A DNA stretch of 58,836 bases from Halapricum sp. CBA1109 (GTDB lineage: Archaea; Halobacteriota; Halobacteria; Halobacteriales; Haloarculaceae), in assembly GCF_009741825.1 (NCBI RefSeq), contig NZ_WPCA01000003.1, positions 1 through 58,836 of the forward strand, written 5' to 3'. The position numbers and the translations under genes were made by a program. Each line of letters opens with the position of its first letter. The stretch's first letter is position 1. The notes below the pieces were generated by a model. It was not told the origin of the DNA. It ran no database searches and saw nothing but the letters and a program-made list of their open reading frames with translations. Shown here piece after piece: positions 56,847-58,836 of this stretch.

Positions 56847-57959
56847 TGTCCAGTCCGGGTTCGGCGGCGACGAACTGACCGTGTTGATGACCGGTGCCGG
56901 CGCTCCCGGCGCGTGGGGCATCGTTCGGAGCCTTCGGGCGATGGATGGCCCCGAGATCCACATCGTCGGCGTCGATATGGACCCCGACGCTTACGGGTTC
57001 GCCCTCGTCGACGAGGGGTACCGGGTGCCGGCGGGCACGGACGAGGGGTTCGTCTCCGGCATCGCCGACATCGTCACCGGGACCGGCACCGACGTTGTCC
57101 TCCCGTTGACGACCGACGAACTCCAGCCGCTGGCCGAGAACCGGGGGGAGATACCCGCGACGGTGATGGTCTCGCCGGCGGACGCGCTGTCGGTCGCAAA
57201 CGACAAGGCCGCGCTGTACGGCTTCCTCGAGGAGAACGGTTTCGACGCCGCGCCGGCGTTCCGCCGCGTCGACACGATGGCCGCTTTCGAGTCGGCCGTC
57301 GAGGACCTCGGCTACCCGGAGACGCCGGTCTGTTTCAAGCCGACGGTCGGGAGTGGCGGCCGCGGCTTCCGCGTGCTCGACGCCGACGCCGACAGGCTGA
57401 CAGGGTTGCTGGAGGAGAAACCGGGCGACCCGGTCACGACGCTCGCGGACGTCCGGCCGGTACTGTCCGGGGCCGACTCGTTCCCGGAACTGGTCGTCAT
57501 GGAGTATCTCCCCGGCGAGGAGTACAGCGTCGACGTGGTCGCGACGGGCGAGACGACCGGCCCAGTCGTCCCCCGGACGCGGTCACAGACGCGCGCCGGC
57601 ATCACCTTCCGGGGCGTCGTCGAACGAAACGAGGAACTCATCGAGGCCGCGGCCGACATCTGTACGGGGCTGGGGCTCGAGTACAACATCAACCTCCAGT
57701 CAGGTACGGCGCCGACGGGACGCCGAAACTCATCGAGATCAACCCCCGGGTGTCCGGCACTATCGTCATGTGCGTCGGCGCCGGTGCGAATATGCCGGCG
57801 CTCGGGCTTCGACACGCGTTGGACCAGCCACTTCCCGACGTCGACGTCCAGTGGGGGTCGACGATGGCGCGCTACTGGAACGAGGTGTTCCGGACGCCGA
57901 ACGGCGAGACGTTCCACGTCACCGGCGAGCGGACCGTTCCGTCGGAACTACAGCGATGA
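56839..57959 (+). pseudogene. ATP-grasp ligase, frameshifted
   Basis: Two frames join near 57700 (one T lost: CAGTTCAGG reduced to CAGTCAGG), giving about 373 residues. Landmarks: N-terminal VLMTGAGAPGAWGIVRSLRA, VLPLTTDELQPLAENRGEIP, SVANDKAALYGFLEENGFDA, PVCFKPTVGSGGRGFRVL (ATP-grasp loop with Lys), LVVMEYLPGEEYSVDVVATG, YNINLQ then RYGADGTPKLIEINPRVSGT (metal Glu/Asn). It joins a carboxylate to an amine or thiol with ATP. In glycan clusters such enzymes add an amino acid to a sugar. It overlaps the HAD gene by 4 bases. Confidence 0.85.
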
Positions 57960-58626
57960 GCGACGGGGGTGTCGCGGCGGTCTGTTTCGACCTCGACGAC
58001 ACGCTGTACCCCTACCGGGCCTACGCCGCGAGCGGCCTCCTCGCTGCGGCCGACCGCCTCGAGGCCGAGACCGGACAGTCCCACCACGAGCGGTTGCTGG
58101 CGCTGTACTTCGAGGAGGGCGTCACCGACGGAACCTTCGACACACTGCTCGCCAGGGCCGACCTCCCGGCCGAACTGGCTCCCGAACTGGTCGAGGCCTT
58201 CCACGCTGCGACGACCGCGCTGTCGCCGTATCCGGACGCAGTCGCGGTGTTGTCGACGCTGTCGTCGTCCCGGCCGCTGGGGCTGATCACCGACGGGCGC
58301 GGCGGCCACGCGAAACTCGACCGACTCGACATCCGACACTTCTTCGACGCCGTCCTCGTCACGCCCCGGATAGACGCCTCCAAGCGTGACCCCGCCGTGT
58401 TCGAGACGGTGGGCGAGCGGCTCTCGGTCCCGCTCTCGGCGACGGCCTACGTCGGCGACGACCCGCGGTTCGACAGCCCCGTCCCCAACGCCCTCGGGAT
58501 GACGACGGTCCGGGTGCGTCGGGGCCGATACACCGACCGCGAACCCGCTTCCGACGCCGCCGGCCCGACTACGAGATCGAGTCCCTCGACGAACTGCCGG
58601 CGGTGCTCGGACTCGCCGGGGACTGA
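57956..58626 (+). pseudogene. HAD-superfamily hydrolase, frameshifted near the C-terminus
   Basis: Starts at the ATG at 57956, inside the stop of the ATP-grasp gene. Motif I is CFDLDDTLYP (nucleophile Asp), motif II LGLITDGRGG, motif III RIDASKRDPAVF (Lys), and motif IV VAYVGDDPRFDSPVPNALG as TAYVGDDPRFDSPVPNALG (Asp pair). The frame reads on without a stop through the window end, but moving one frame near 58560 restores a normal ending (YEIESLDELPAVLGLAGD, stop 58624-58626), so a one-base loss is inferred. Total about 223 residues. It may be a phosphatase of a phospho-sugar intermediate, coupled with the ATP-grasp ligase. Confidence 0.8.
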
Positions 58627-58665
58627 CGAGAAAATAGAGGGCAGCGAAGCGCGCTACGGCGAGGA

Positions 58666-58836
58666 TCAAGAGCCGTGGCCGACCCACGGGAGGCCGAGGC
58701 GGTCGAGCAGCGCCAGCGCGGACGCCACGCCCGCGTCGGTCGCTCGCAGGGTCACGCGCGCTGCTATCGCCGCGCCGATGCGGTCGCCGGGCCTGTCGGC
58801 GCCGGCGTCGACCCACGTCGCGTCGACGCTGTCGGC
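58666..58836 (-). CDS. C-terminal part of an unidentified protein
   Basis: A minus-strand frame is open from the window edge to the stop at 58666-58668, 56 codons. The sequence has an acidic loop (VDAGADRPGDRIGAAIAA) and a hydrophobic/aliphatic helix (VASALALLDRLGLPWVGHGS) at the C-terminus. Codon use is like that of the neighbours and third positions are G/C-rich, so it looks coding. I do not recognise a family from this fragment. It is convergent with the HAD gene, 39 bases apart. Confidence 0.45.
   Translation of the reverse strand, partial: ADSVDATWVDAGADRPGDRIGAAIAARVTLRATDAGVASALALLDRLGLPWVGHGS

Overview
This is a GC-rich chromosomal window from a haloarchaeon (class Halobacteria). Proteins are strongly acidic, promoters look archaeal (TATA boxes without bacterial -35/-10 pairs), many genes overlap by ATGA or GTGA, and several small families typical of haloarchaea occur (HalOD1 output domain, wHTH plus two-TM membrane regulators, double-CxxC zinc fingers). 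No rRNA, tRNA, transposase or CRISPR array was found.

Layout. 1-6067: a truncated UspA protein, an Lrp/AsnC regulator, an amidohydrolase, and a two-gene dabB-dabA inorganic-carbon uptake system. 6299-33945: a large surface-glycan region with a sugar nucleotidyltransferase, a UDP-GlcNAc 2-epimerase-like enzyme, GT2 and GT4 glycosyltransferases, a Wzx-type flippase, a DUF2206-like membrane protein and several alkaline-phosphatase-superfamily 'sulfatases'. A tightly overlapping minus-strand operon (32232 down to 24008) and an AT-rich, probably imported patch (about 21480-22500) lie inside it.

34031-40484: an apparently complete lasso-peptide biosynthetic cluster. It holds a membrane hydrolase-like protein, an asparagine-synthetase-like lasso cyclase without the glutaminase cysteine, and a 47-codon precursor gene at 36645-36788. 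Convergent to these is a four-gene ATGA-coupled operon: PqqD-type recognition element, transglutaminase-like B2 leader peptidase, ABC exporter and HPr-kinase-like protein. The precursor ends in Asp-Ser, and lasso kinases of this type phosphorylate a C-terminal Ser. A phosphorylated archaeal lasso peptide is therefore the main prediction from this window.

40652-45772: a fumarate reductase/aspartate-oxidase-type flavoprotein and a run of small haloarchaeal regulatory proteins. 46152-58626: a second glycan region with a sugar epimerase, DUF1616 protein, polytopic membrane protein, GT4, AP-superfamily enzyme, acetyltransferase, DegT aminotransferase, YdjM-like protein, polysaccharide deacetylase-like protein, GT2, ATP-grasp and HAD proteins. 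The window ends inside an unidentified minus-strand gene.

Nine otherwise conserved genes each carry one frame interruption explained by a one-base indel (eight look like one-base losses, one like a one-base gain). This density suggests sequence errors rather than nine real pseudogenes, so those genes are given as frameshifted full-length loci.
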